DNA of 64,000 bases from Thalassia testudinum (Eukaryota > Streptophyta > Magnoliopsida > Alismatales > Hydrocharitaceae). Shown here piece by piece: positions 1 through 11,199 of the stretch; within the stretch, counting starts at the first letter, position 1; every line of letters starts with the position of its first letter. Location: positions 23,176,501 to 23,240,500 of the forward strand of contig JAZHRO010000036.1 in NCBI GenBank assembly GCA_037157565.1, read 5' to 3'. The notes beneath the pieces are model-generated. The model made no database searches and had not been told where the DNA came from. It saw nothing but the letters and a program-made list of their open reading frames with translations. The position numbers and the translations under genes were made by a program.

Positions 1-722
1 ATTGAGGCAATACCACCAAATAAATTTGAGATCCACCAAATATGGCCTTGACCCATCCTTCTTGTGTTTTTGACCGCTTGAATACTAGCTGAAGAATTCT
101 TAGTGTTAGGGTTATGGAAATCAATTAAAGTGTAGATGCCAAGTGAGACCACCAAATATAGATTATGTTCAAGAATCTGGTGAGATTGTGAGCTCCAAGA
201 AAAAGAAAGAAAATAAAAGAAAAAGAAAAAAGAGAAAGAGAGAATGAATACAAAGGAATAAAAAAAGAGCATAGTCTTCCTCGTCTTTCTCTGAGTTGAG
301 TTACGTAGAAATTCGAGAATCTAGATTCTGCAGTACTAGTCTCTATGTAGCACTAAGTGAGAGTAAGCCACCAAATATATAATCTTTTCCCTTAGAGATT
401 CTTTACCTAAGCCTAAAGCTAGGGTGGAATTCATAGAATACTTTGAATACCCCGAGGGAAGAAGTCCGCCTATCCCGCTAGAATTTTACTAGGGGTCAAG
501 TACAGGCTTCAGAGGTGTATCAGTTTTTCACTCGAATCCGTTGCAAAAGCTATATAGCTACACTCTCACGATTGTCCGAATTTCTAGAGCATAGGATGAA
601 AACAAAAAGGAGAAAAATCTCTATGCATACACTTGATAAAATAATCAATCCCTTAGGGAACCTACTGTAAATAATTTAGTCATGCATTTGCTAGGGACTA
701 GCAAGATTTAGGCATGGGGGTA
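1..722 (+). other. 3' non-coding end of an LTR element (internal remnant)
   Basis: No open frame of note. The stretch ends in a purine-rich tract (GGCATGGGGG, 711-720) directly before a TG-starting LTR at 723. This is the usual arrangement of a polypurine tract and 3' LTR in Athila/Tat-type elements, and the same tract precedes the D and B 3' LTRs further right. I infer that this is the 3' untranslated part of the family C element whose body lies left of the window. Confidence 0.5.
711..722 (+). promoter_or_regulatory. polypurine tract of family C element
   Basis: GGCATGGGGG followed by TA and then the LTR start. It matches the tract before the B 3' LTR (52685-52696) and the D 3' LTR (19129-19140). 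Confidence 0.5.
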
Positions 723-1189
723 TGATTGCGTAGTAATCATAGGTCTTAATTGGCCTAGATTAGGCTAGGACTTAGCATAAGTTAGAGTTATTCATGCATG
801 CATAGGCATCATCTGCATCTTTACTAATTTCCTTTAGCTATGCATAAAATAATGTTATAATGTGCTGATTAAGTGCATTATGTCAATTGCAAGCAATAAG
901 CTGATCAGGAGCTGGATCTGGAGCAGGATTTGAAGCTGGACTAGGAATAACAGGTGTTGCAGCAGAGTTGGAGTAGAAGGCTTAGATTAGATGTAGGAAT
1001 AATGATGTAAGGGAGTTAAGATTTGCTAGTCTAGTAAGTGGGAATAAAGTAGTAAAATGTGAAGAGCTTAGGTCCATCCTAGCCCTAGGATAGCCTAGAG
1101 AGTTCCCCCAAGCCTTGGCCACCTTTAGATTAGGTTACAGCATGCTAGGAAGCTTTAAAACCCTAGTTCCAACCCTTATCTGGATGTCC

Positions 1190-1790
1190 AGATAAGTTAT
1201 AGGACATCCAAGACCCTTAGCCAACTCCCGCACACCTCAAACCCACTTCTACAGTGTTATTGGACGTCCAGACACTTTGTCAGACGTCCAATTTCTGCAG
1301 AATACCCAAAACAAAACCTAGATTTCCCCCTGACTCAGATTGGATGTCTAGAACTGAAGTCTGGACTTCTGATTTTTTAGTATAATTAGTCTGATCATAT
1401 TTTTGGATGTTTGGAACCGGTCTCCAATTCCTGTTTTGAGATTCAAGCCTTGATGTTGGATTTCTAGCTCCCTAGACCTAATCCCAACCCCATAGGAACC
1501 TAAATTAAGGTGTCCTAACCCTTGTACATCACCTCTATACCTACTTGAGGACCTAATTAGGTCCTCACCAAACCCAATTGACTTAGATCAAAGTCAATTA
1601 CCTTCACCTAAGTCAATTGGACTCATTGAGTCCAATTGAGCTTTGATCTCAACCCACACAAGTTCAATTGGACTTAGTGAGAGTCCAATTGACTTAAACA
1701 CAACCTAACTGAGTTATTTCACTCTCAATTAGGTTCACACTCATTCAATTAAACTTAGGTTAAGTTTAATTGCAATTTCCCTTTAGCAAT
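1190..1790 (+). repeat. palindrome-rich U3 block of family C LTR
   Basis: Repeated short palindromes: GGACGTCC-type words at 1190-1440 and, at 1570-1790, many alternations of CAATTGGACT and AGTCCAATTG. It lies upstream of the TATA box at 2092. The arrangement resembles the palindrome arrays in the E, G and D LTRs. Confidence 0.55.
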
Positions 1791-1875
1791 TAGGTTTTGT
1801 AACCCTAATTCAAGGCATACACCTACCAAAAGCACTTAGGACCTAACCTAAACCACCTAGCTACATAGGGCTCGA

Positions 1876-1898
1876 CCACACACACACACACACACACC
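1876..1898 (+). repeat. CA dinucleotide microsatellite
   Basis: About ten CA units inside the family C LTR. The C copy at 9297-9310 has a shorter, interrupted version. Confidence 0.9.
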
Positions 1899-2091
1899 CA
1901 TTCACACACTCCCACTCATCTAGAGTTATCTAGAACTCTCTCCAAGTGGTGCCACTCTTGGTTGCCAAATTTAGCAAACAAGAGGCATTCAAATTGAGAT
2001 CCACATTTTGTGGATCTCAAAACCACTTGGTCGGCCACTCTTGGACTCTCTCTAGAGAGCTCCACACTTCTCTAGAGAGAATCCCTTAGGT

Positions 2092-2101
2092 CTATAAAAA
2101 G
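2092..2101 (+). promoter_or_regulatory. TATA box of family C LTR
   Basis: CTATAAAAAGAC context, followed by a CT/CA-rich leader. The same context occurs in the D and G LTRs. Confidence 0.6.
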
Positions 2102-3061
2102 ACATAAGGGGTGGCCATTTGCACCCATTCACATTCATTGGCTCCCATCCACATTCATGGCTTCATCCACTTCCACTTAGGCTAGCCGCCACCCTCTCCA
2201 CTACCATCTCCACGAGCTGAGCACCATCATGAAGGACACCATGCCGAGATGCTGGATCACTCCTTTCTCTCTCCAAGGGCCAACCTAAGCTCCATTGGCT
2301 ACCCCTGATTCTCCTCTCCACCATTCCAAGGCCATCTGAGACCACCTCAGAATGCTCTCACTTCTGATAGATTATTAGCTAGTTCTTTACATTTACTGCT
2401 TTTAATTACTGCTTAATAGTGTAGTCCTTATTCTCCCCAAATGATGCATGCAAAATCCCCCCGTAGATTCTTGTATGCGATCATTTTCTGGTAGCTAGAT
2501 TTACATTTTAAGCATTTCTGTACAAGCTTTCCTCTACAAGTTCATGTTGCAAACACTCTTCAGATGAATGAATGAAAAATATATTTTCTATATATATATG
2601 TCTATGTGTTCAGAATCATGACGTGCTCATTGTAATATCTTTTGTGTGATTAATGTTGCCTATTTTTAATTTCTGATATTTTGCAATAAGCATGTCATTT
2701 CCGAAAAATATAGAAAATCTAACTATAGATGCATTTTCTGTAAACAGTCACCACCTCACTAGGATCGTGCATACAGAAACTCACACTTTCACCTTTGTGA
2801 TCTATTTAACACATGTGCACGTAATCAAGGTTCATAATAGAAGTGGTGAAATTTTAATTAGATGACTAGAATCGGCATGTGATTTTGAATAAAGTAGAGT
2901 GGTAAAAGATTGAATTCAAAAGTAAAACAAATGCCTTCCAGAGACGAACAACCGAGACTCAACGTCTCGTTATCTTTTATTAAATATCTTTGTTTGATTG
3001 TATTGCGCACTATAGTATGACGTTTTCCTATCAAAAATGCACTTTACGCTTTCCGAATAGT

Positions 3062-4445
3062 TGTGATGTAGACACTTCCATTTAGGTTAAAATGCCCATT
3101 TATGCATGTCTCTAGGCCAAGAAATGAATTCCATACTATAAATATTGCATAGCGTGCATCATTCTGCATTTAGAGTAGTTTGTGTAAATTTTATGTTAAT
3201 TGCATCCTTTTATGGCCATGAGAGAATGAGATTTAATTCAGAGCCTTGGATTTATGATCCGACCATAAAGATTTGATCAGAAAGATAATCGGAGTCCAAC
3301 GCCTCCGAAATCGCCTTGATCAGTGTCCTGTAGCACCATATGCAGTTCGAGGAAGATCAATGGTCGAGGGACTAGGTGATGCAATCCAGAGCTTCAAATG
3401 ATAAATCTGACTGCACAGATGGATTTGGGTTGATGATCGCAACCCAACGATGCAAAAATTGACTCAATCCGATCTCTGTAGTAACCCTTACAAAGGAAAG
3501 AAAATGGATGGCCCAAGTTGTGCCACATGGTGCAACCCAGGCCACCCATGAGCACGCACGCACCACCGAACACGCACAACAGCACAGGAGTGCTTGGAGG
3601 CATAGTGTGCAGCGCATGGGCATGCGGAGCGTGTGCCAGTGCAGTGGCAACATGGCAGCAAGGCTATCTTTAGTGACGTTTGCTGTGGATCTTCAGCGAT
3701 GTTTATGACCGTCACTAAATGTCCTGTATAAGAAATTGATCCTTTCTTCCACTATAAAAGGTCCCCTACCCCTCCCATTCTTCTTCATCTCTTCCTTTCT
3801 TCCTCTCACCACTTCCAAGGCTCTAGAGAGAGCTTGTCCCAAGCCTGGGATGCTCCTCTAAAGTAGAATCAAATATTTTTCCCTCCCCTCATCCCCATTC
3901 ATGGAGCATCCCGTGGTCATCTTCTCACCTACTTCGGGAAGTAGATCCTTATTATGACGTCATCCTGCCTCGCCCTCTATCCTTCGACTCCATCCTCATT
4001 CGTCCCGCTCGTCACCACCTTCTCCAAGCTATGTTAGAGCGAGTCATCCTCTGAGTAACCATCAAGGGGGATTCTCTCACCTATATCTATCTTTACTGCT
4101 TTCTAATGTAGTTTTTCCCACTTTCATAGTTGTAGAAACATTTGATTAAGAATATATGATTGCTCTTTTCTCTATATATATATATTATTTTTGCAAGTAG
4201 ATTAGTTAGATAAGTTTGCATTGACATGATCTCTTGTTTGATAAAAGTACCAAAAAAAATTTATAATAGATAAAATAACAAAAATAAATAAAAAGCAAAA
4301 CGCATATTTTTCAAGCCAAATGTTCACCTCCCCGTGTTGACCTAGGACTCACCTTTTGAGTTTTAGTTATAAATTTTATCTGATTGACAGATTTTCTCGT
4401 GAATTAAACTACGACGATGGGTTTTCCAAGCTCAAACCTTTACGC
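3062..4445 (+). mobile_element. family A LTR, copy A1 (+ orientation)
   Basis: It starts TGTGATGTAGACAC. It matches, in inverse orientation, the outer ends of copies A2 (9230) and A3 (57496). The order is the same: a GCATCATTCTGCATTTAGA block, a TATA box (3752-3760), a leader rich in CTTCCTC, then a segment ending near ACGACGATGGGTTTT. No primer binding site follows it, so it is either a 3' LTR or a detached copy. The right end is approximate. Confidence 0.55.
3752..3760 (+). promoter_or_regulatory. TATA box of family A LTR copy A1
   Basis: CTATAAAAGG followed by a pyrimidine-rich leader. The A2 equivalent is at 6627-6636 on the - strand and the A3 equivalent at 56441-56449 on the - strand. 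Confidence 0.55.
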
Positions 4446-6010
4446 ACGCAAATCCGCTTCATCAGATAGGCATTATAATCAACATATCCTTCTTGATTGT
4501 AGATTGAGTTTGTTTTTCATAAGAGGGTGGTGATCTATAATCAGTGTAGCTCTAGGAAGGATATTAATCATAGACTTGTTGTCCGGGGTTAGGTCCTGGA
4601 CATTGAGGTCTGGAATCATATCCCCAATCAAAGTTATCCAGACTAGGAGATGGGTAACCATAAGTCGAGTCGGGATAGTAATCATCTTGTGGATAAGTGG
4701 TGGTAGGAGGTTAGGATTGGAATTGTGTGTTTCGTGTGGAAGAATACATGATCAAGTAGGAGGGAAACCAAAATAGAAAAACTGCCCTGCAGTACAATCA
4801 ACCAAACTTGTCCTTAGATGGGTAGCCTAAAGACCTACCAACTCCTAGAATCTGTCTTGAGATGACAGAAATGATTTGGTCAACTTCTATTTGGTCAATC
4901 CAACTAGCTAGAGGGAGGGGTTGGGGAGAATGTTCTCCCTTTGGCTTGCGCCTTTGGTTCCTTTAATACCCTCCAACTGTGGTTGTTTGACGTTACTCCC
5001 CTAGCTAGACATCAGATGGACCAGTAGAAGTAGATTAATCGAAAGAAATCTCAATTGGAGTCCCAAAGAGTGAGTTCATCCTTAAGGCCAATGTCTACTC
5101 AATTTTAATTAGGCTTGGGATGATTGTGCTCTTGCAATGTGATGGGCCTTTAGATGGGTTGTGCTCTTAATAATCAATTACAATATGTGTGCGTGCACAA
5201 CCAATGGTTTCCAAACAAGGTTTTGATGATGTGTCTTTTAGGGTTTAACCTTGTTTAGTAGCTTTTAGGGTTTACTCTTTAGGTGTATTCAAGCAGGTTC
5301 AAGAGAATACTCCAGGTTTTGAAATCGCAAGTGATGGTATTTTCCTTTAAAACTCAAAAATAATGTGGAGTGCCTAGTTCAACCCTACTGGGAAAGCTAT
5401 TGATGAATCACTTTTTATCTGAGTGATGCGGCCCAAATAGTTCAAGTAATTAGCCTGTTGCACCACTTGGTTAAGGCACACAAAAATGTTTAACCTAATT
5501 AAATTTCTACTCACTTATTTGTGTGTTGAGATAAGGTGTATCGGATGCACAGGTCAGATTCTGGTTAAGTGGTAGAATCAATGTGATTGTGCACCTTAGG
5601 TCAAGAAATTTGTGGGTGTTTAAATGTGTCTCTTTTCGTTTAATCCCACAAAAAGAGTAGCGTAATTTTTTTTTAATTTTTTTTTAATTTATCTGAATGG
5701 GAGAGGTGAGGTGAAGTGACAATCAAACAACTAGGACTAACAAAACATTTATACAAGGTCCTAGGTTAATTAGGGTTTGAGTTATTAGAGTGGCGAAGTA
5801 AAATCTAGGGTGGGAATACACTTACAGAACCTTCATCTATACTCTTCTTCGATCTAACTACTCTGTCCCACCTCAGAAGAGTTCCTATAATCATAGCAAG
5901 ATCAAAGAAAAAGTGAGATAAAAGTTAAGGCAAAAACTATGAGAAAAACCAAAGAGTGTTGCCTCCCGACAACAGTGCCAAAATGGTGATCCCTGGCAAC
6001 AGCACCAAAA
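4446..6010 (-). pseudogene. 5' internal remnant of family A element (gag-like)
   Basis: This is the internal region downstream, on the - strand, of the A2 LTR and its primer binding sites. At about 4570-4690 the - strand encodes a Y/P/D/S-rich stretch (YGYPSPSLDNFDWGYDS) like the low-complexity part of Athila-type gag proteins, soon ended by a stop. No protease or polymerase motif is visible. The remnant stops where the oppositely oriented A1 LTR begins. The gag assignment rests on composition and position only. Confidence 0.3.
5959..6010 (-). promoter_or_regulatory. tandem primer binding sites of family A element
   Basis: On the - strand two copies of a tRNA-Asp-type site follow the A2 LTR: TTTTGGTGCTGTTGCCAGGG and, about 30 bp on, TTTTGGCACTGTTGTCGGGA. 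The plant tRNA-Asp site is usually TGGCGCCGTTGCCGGGG, so both have mismatches. Two sites in tandem are unusual. Confidence 0.6.
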
Positions 6011-6984
6011 TGGTGAGCATGATTTCATGATGAAAAATCAGGGTTTTGGAGAACCCGTCATCATAGTCGCAAAACCCGTTAACAAGATTAAATTTATACC
6101 GAAACTCGAGGTGAGCCTCAGGTCAAACACAGGAAGGCAAACATTTGGTTTTGAAATCCGCACTTCGATTTTATATGTTTTTCTTATTTTTATCTTTTGC
6201 AATTTTTTGGTATTTTATAAGGCAGAATATCAGGTGACTTACGATCTATTCTAATCTACTTTAACAGAATGAGAAAGAGAGGGAGACAGAGAGAAATAAT
6301 CAACATATATGCTCAAACAAAGTTCTCTACAGATAATCAAGAAATTACAACTAGACTAGAAAGCAATAAAAGATAAAGGTGAGAAGAATCCCCCTCGATG
6401 GTCGCTTGGAGGATGGGGCATGACGGAGTCACGGCGAGGATCTACCTCCCGAAGGTGGTGAGAGGACAGCCATGGGATGCTCCACGAAGGGGGGTGAGAA
6501 ATGGGAAAAAATATTTGTTTTTTACTCTAGAGGAGCATCCCGAACTTGGGATAAGCTCTCTCTAAAGCTTTCGAGGCGGTGAGGAAGAGAAAGGAAGAGA
6601 TGAAGAAGAATAGGAGGGGTAGGGGTCCTTTTATAGTGGAGGAGTAGAGGCTTTCCGCACATGGGCCAATTAGTGACGTCCATAAACATCACTGGAGACC
6701 CACTGCAGACACTGCTAGAGCTCCAGCACATGCACTTGCTCATTCTCGTAGCGCTTGCAGCTGTCACACACACCTCGCCATTGGATCAATGATGAATGGA
6801 TTAGATCGTACGAGGATCGCATGCTAGAGGGCAAGTCAAATCTCGTGTTCATCTATGCGTCGATCATGCGTTTCGCCCGCCCGCATCCACGCTCATCAGT
6901 ACCGCACGTGGTTGTTCTGTTGCCACTAGATCAAAATCGAGCGGATCAATTTAGCTGCTCAACGCGTACTATGCTTAAAGGGGG

Positions 6985-7045
6985 CACGACGGATTTTGAA
7001 CCCGCACCCTCTCTTCGAGAGTGTCGTGTCGACTAATGCCCTACT
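6985..7045 (-). other. tRNA-like segment inside A2 LTR
   Basis: On the - strand a degenerate A-box-like region is followed by an anticodon-arm-like hairpin (CTCTCGAAGAGAG) and a T-arm-like GCGGGTTCAAAATCCGT (about 6990-7005). No 5' acceptor strand pairs with the 3' GCCCCC, so it is not a functional tRNA gene. It corresponds to the segment at 56825-56885 in copy A3. Confidence 0.4.
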
Positions 7046-7099
7046 AGCACATCTGAGTCCAGAATATGTCTTTGTGGTCGCAGTGAAGTGTTGATCTCA

Positions 7100-7135
7100 G
7101 CCATTGGATTTTCATCCAACTGCTGAGATCGCTCA
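7100..7135 (-). other. conserved stem-loop in A2 LTR
   Basis: ATCTCAGCCATTGGAT and ATCCAACTGCTGAGAT can pair around a short loop. Copies A3 (56923-56958) and A' (23688-23715) have the same hairpin with paired changes. Confidence 0.5.
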
Positions 7136-7429
7136 TTGGAGGTGTTGGAACCTTGTTCCACATCTTGTTTTGGTGTTAAAAAAATTATTATGAATTAATG
7201 TTTGTAGTTGAGTGCTTTTTAGATTTAGGTGAAGATTAAGGCAAACAGGCATGATGACAAGGAGATCATCTTAGACCTTTAGATTTTTAGATTTCATATA
7301 ATGTATGCCTCTTAATAAACGAATATAACTTAGATCGTAAAAATAATTAGAGATAAAGTAGGATTAATATATCAACCAATTTCAAAGAACATAATTAGTT
7401 AGTAATTAACTTAAAATAGGTACTTGTAA

Positions 7430-7740
7430 GCAAGTACCGGTACTATTCATCAGCACCGATATATGCAAGGCACAGGTTTGAGCATATGTCTCAAACTGTG
7501 AACAATAAGTACCGGTACTAATCATGAGTACCAGTATCTAATGGTCACAATTTGAAGACTCGATTCTGGCCTGAACCTTACAAGTACCAGTACAAGTAGG
7601 TTACCGTGCCCAATGAGTCTCAAACCTTGGAGTCATAGGTATCGGTACCCATGATTGAGTATCGGTACCAGGACTCTTGTGTGCTAGCTATAGAGGAAAC
7701 AATAGGCAACTAGTATCGGTGCCTATATTTCAGTAACGGT
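7430..7740 (+). repeat. GTACCGGTAC palindrome array in solo LTR G
   Basis: About ten exact or one-off copies of GTACCGGTAC or its halves (AGTACCAGTA, TATCGGTACC), mostly in pairs roughly 20 bp apart. They sit within 120-420 bp upstream of the TATA box. Confidence 0.7.
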
Positions 7741-7851
7741 ACCAGTTAACCATTCGCTCAAAACTGAATGGCTAGAAAATTAATTTTGACACCATGAAAA
7801 TTGGGATCTAAACCCTAACGTCTAGTAGACAAACCCACTAAGGTCCTAACT

Positions 7852-7860
7852 CTATAAAAA
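7852..7860 (+). promoter_or_regulatory. TATA box of solo LTR G
   Basis: CTATAAAAAGACC, the same context as the TATA boxes of the C and D LTRs. Confidence 0.6.
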
Positions 7861-7963
7861 GACCCTAGGATGCTTAGTTTGCACATATGAAATATAAAAG
7901 AAAATTCTAGAGCTTAATTTTCATATTTCCATCATACTTTGAAGAGAAGATATAGTTTGTAGC

Positions 7964-8253
7964 TGGAGAAAAATTTGTCAGGAGCCTTTACCAGATTGGG
8001 ATTCTATGTGGCATGGGTTTGAGGTGAGAGGGAAACCACATGTCCACATGGCTGCTTCTATTTGGTGTGTATGGAAGGCAAGGAATGAGAGACTTTTTCA
8101 AGAGAGGCCGGTATGTTGTGAGAATATTGTAAGAGAGTGCTGGTCCCTCATACAGTCTTGGGGATCCTTTTTGTAATCTCCCTTCTTTGCACATAATATA
8201 CTACTCCGGATTGCTATCGCAGGATGATAGCTCTCCTTTCTGCTTCAAAAAAA
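7964..8253 (+). mobile_element. 5'-truncated LINE (3' end only) with 18-bp TSD
   Basis: About 290 bp ending in a poly(A) run and flanked by a perfect target duplication AAGATATAGTTTGTAGCT (7946-7963 and 8254-8271). It encodes the ORF2 C-terminus (HMAASIWCVWKARN... ending WGSFL and a stop near 8176). The same protein end and the same terminal motif (GATAGCTCTCCTTTCTGCTTC) occur in the LINE at 59115-64000, so both are one family. The truncation is typical of incomplete target-primed reverse transcription. Confidence 0.85.
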
Positions 8254-9230
8254 AAGATATAGTTTGTAGCTTACAAATCCTTCTACACTTTTGCAAACAT
8301 TTTGACATGTTTCTTTCACGCATTCACAAGGCAATTCACATCTTCACTAGGCTCTCAAATCAGTAATATAATTTATGTACTTGTTGAGAGGCTTAGGTAT
8401 TATGTTGTAAGATTTCACTTTCTTACACCTATGCTTATTTTGTTCGTAAGCTTTTGCTCATTGGGTTGTAAGAACTCATCATTGTACTTGGGTTGTGGTA
8501 ACCCGTTAATTACCTCATTTAGTAAATGGATTCGCTCAGGGTTGAGGCAATTGGGTTAAAAATCCTAAGTTGGGAGGCTTAGGTAGTGGAGTACCAAAGT
8601 GAGTGGGGAACCACTATACATCTTATGTCAATTTCTATGATTGTTATTTGTACAAATCCTTCTTGTTACTACTAATACTTTGCTTGACTGCTTGTGCATG
8701 TAGAATAGTAGCCATCTATCTATATTAGATCCTACAGGAGGCACCTTAGAGGAAAGCCAGGCAACGTTGGGTGATCTGGATAGTGTTACGTGTTCTTTTG
8801 TTTGTAGAGTTTGCCACAGTGCTCGGATCAAGGTGACTTTCACGTTGGCGGACTGCAATCATCGCTTCGGATCCATCCGTATGGTCCAACTTTTCATCCG
8901 AAGCCTGTAAAGATGTTGCATTGCCCCCTAGCCTTTGATCTTCCTTGAACTATACAATGTGCTACAGACTCCGATCAAGACGATTTCAAAGGCACTGGAC
9001 TTTGTTCCTCATCTTGATCAGATCCTTATGGTTGGATCATCAATCCGAGGTCCCAAAATAAATATCCTCTCCTGGCCAGAAAAGGACACTAATTAACCTA
9101 TAATTTATACAAACTATTCTAAATGCAGAATGATGCATGCTATGTAATATTTGTAATATAGAATGCATCTCTAAGCTTAGGAACATGCATAAATAGTCAT
9201 TTTATATTAAATGGATGTGTATACATCAGA

Positions 9231-9399
9231 AACTGACCTAAACCCAATTACCTAGACCTAGGACTCAACTTAAACCACCTAGCCACCACCTAATTGACTC
9301 ACACACACGCACCAGCACCACCAATTGGCTACCCACCCTAGAATATTCTAGAGTGGTCCTCCATGTGGAGCCACCTTGAAGACAAAAAATAAACTTCAA
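9231..9399 (+). mobile_element. family C LTR, right copy, first part
   Basis: It resembles 1800-1970 of the left C LTR (AACCACCTAGC, interrupted CA repeat, TCTAGA-type words, GTGGAGCCAC). With element B removed it continues directly into 55542-55743. Its left side is cut by the A2 LTR. Confidence 0.55.
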
Positions 9400-9404
9400 G
9401 GGGT

Positions 9405-10955
9405 TGATGGGAACACCATCATGAGCCATAACTAGCTCAATTTGATTTGATTAAGACATTAAATGCTCCTACATAACCGGTAGAGAGATGTAATTCATTG
9501 CATAATCTTTCTAAAAGAAATACAGTAAAATAAGGCTAAAATTACAGTTTTAACAGTATATCTCAATTGTAGTACAATCACGGGTTTTCTCAGGGGTTAG
9601 GGGTTAAATGGTCATAAAAGTCTAACAAGTGGGTTAGAATAGTGAGAAATGGGTTTTCACGTGTTTTGAGAATTAAATGACATCTAAAAACCTAAAGACA
9701 GACCCGCTTAATTAACTGAGGTTCTGGTTAGGATAAAATTCACCTAAACCCTTTGAAAATCATAGAAAAATATCCTTTATGGTTTGGTACCTTCAATTTG
9801 ACCATCAGAACCCGTCTTGACCCAAAATAGAGTCCTAGATAGATATTTACCCTAATTTAGGTTTTTAAATAAATTACCCAATCAAACTTAGTCAAAACAT
9901 AAATCTAACTTCACCATTGGATTCCTTTGGTCTAAATTAGGTTTTTACCAAAATTTTGACCCAATCTAAGATCATCTTCACCAAGTTTGCATTTTGGTTC
10001 AATCAAACTCTCTCTATCTCATCTAGACCCTTAGATTTTTGAATTCCTTGCAAATAGAACCCAATTTTGTCGTCTTCTTCACAAAAAAGTCCCTCCACCA
10101 TTATTGCTCAAGAATCTTACTTCTTTGAGCTTCATTTAGAGAGTTGTCCTTGATTGATTGATGAAACCTTCCCAAAATTGAACCGGAGACTCTTTAGGAA
10201 ATCCTCTTTCCAATGAGACCAACCTTGGATCCCAACTCCTTCTCAAAAGCTTGTGCGAACGCTTTGAAGGAATGGGTATCCTATTTTTGTGTAAGCTCCA
10301 AGGTTCCCAAGCTTTTTTTCAAGCTTGGAACACCCTCCTAAGCCCTATTTAAGCATGCCCAATGCATGGTTGTGCTCTTCAACTAGGTTTTGGCCCAAAA
10401 ACCCTCTTCTAAAGCCTACCTCCCGCCTCCTCTACCTTAGCTCCGGCGAGGATCCTCCTCTGTCATCCTCTGGCCTCCCAAAGGCCAAATTGGGAGAATC
10501 TCCTTCCTCCCCAACTTCCTCTACCTCTCAACGATCACATCAGAGGTGCCGTAGCCCCTTTTTCCTCACCGTCTCTCCCTTCAGAGGTTCATCTTCCCTA
10601 TGTCCGACCGTCACACCGGCAAGGGAATATCTCCCCCTTTCATCCCTTAGCTAGGTCCTTAGCTTCCTCTTTCCCTCTACTCTATTTGTCTCTTCTTCAT
10701 CTCACGAAACCATCCGTCAACAACACCAAATGCCATCATCTTCTTCACCTTTGACTGACCTCCAGCGAGGTCCTACGCCCACTCCACTGTCCCAAATACC
10801 TTGCCAACACCGCCAAAACCTTCTCCATGGCCCTTAGCGTAAAAGCCCTAACCTTTCTAAGCCTATTGCCCACTCCACCTCCTCACCGAGCAACCCACCT
10901 CCAGACCTCTCTCTACCTTCGCCAGCCACCTACGATCACCTTTGCAGCTCGCCAT
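9405..10955 (+). mobile_element. element B 5' LTR, part 1
   Basis: Corresponds to about 52699-54245 of the 3' LTR and continues, after element D, at 21430-21682. It begins with a near-palindrome (TGATGG / CCATCA). The small open frame at 10325-10654 is serine/proline-rich and is shared in part with the 3' LTR at 53611-53835. I regard it as leader sequence, not a gene. Confidence 0.65.
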
Positions 10956-11199
10956 TGATAAATGCCAGTTTATCATCATTCCTATGCATTAAAACAAACC
11001 TAGCTCTTAGGATTTTACTCCGCAAATGGGTTTTTGGGCTGCATTTAGACATAAAATAGGTTAGGCAAGCATTGCATTTTTTATTGTCTTTTTAATATGT
11101 TTCTATGAGTGTTAGGGATGTATAGATATATAGATCCCTAAAACCCTAGCACTCAAGAAGGCAAATGGTGAAGGAAAAGCCCAGACTAGCTGGAACTTA

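Larger units (their letters stand above)
723..3061 (+). mobile_element. family C LTR (left copy)
   Basis: It starts TGATTGCG after a polypurine tract. It contains a palindrome-rich block (1190-1790), a CA microsatellite, a TATA box (2092-2101) and a pyrimidine-rich leader. Part of it (about 1800-2160) is repeated, diverged, in the C copy at 9231-9399 plus 55542-55743. The 3' end is not certain; the family A LTR begins at 3062. Nothing in it looks coding. Confidence 0.5.
7143..8736 (+). mobile_element. solo LTR (family G, Sirevirus-like) with TSD GGAGG
   Basis: It starts TGTTGGAACC and ends CCTACA, with a perfect 5-bp target duplication GGAGG at 7138-7142 and 8737-8741. No internal region is present, so it is a solo LTR of about 1.6 kb including a nested LINE fragment. 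The TGTTGG start matches the E LTRs read on their sense strand. A GTACCGGTAC-type palindrome array (7430-7740) lies just upstream of a TATA box (7852-7860). Confidence 0.8.
6011..9230 (-). mobile_element. family A LTR, copy A2 (- orientation), split by a solo LTR
   Basis: On the - strand it runs from TCTGATGTATACAC (9230; TGTGATG in the other copies) to a CA end at 6011 beside the primer binding sites, so it is a 5' LTR. Without the nested solo LTR and its TSD copy (7143-8741) it is about 1.62 kb. The - strand TATA box is at 6627-6636. It carries the tRNA-like segment and hairpin also seen in copies A3 and A'. It lies inverted to A1, with about 1.6 kb between them. Confidence 0.65.

Noticed and set aside
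2163..2345. Small frames in the family C LTR leader
   Set aside because: Short, in a low-complexity leader, no domain and not supported by the other C copy.
4576..4776. + strand frame between A1 and A2
   Set aside because: It overlaps a better - strand gag-like reading and has no recognisable feature.
6981..7041. A tRNA gene on the - strand
   Set aside because: A T-arm and a hairpin are present but the acceptor 5' strand is missing, and the segment lies at the same place in several family A LTRs. Reported as tRNA-like only.
10325..10654. 109-codon frame in the B 5' LTR
   Set aside because: Serine/proline-rich leader sequence; the 3' LTR counterpart is broken differently.
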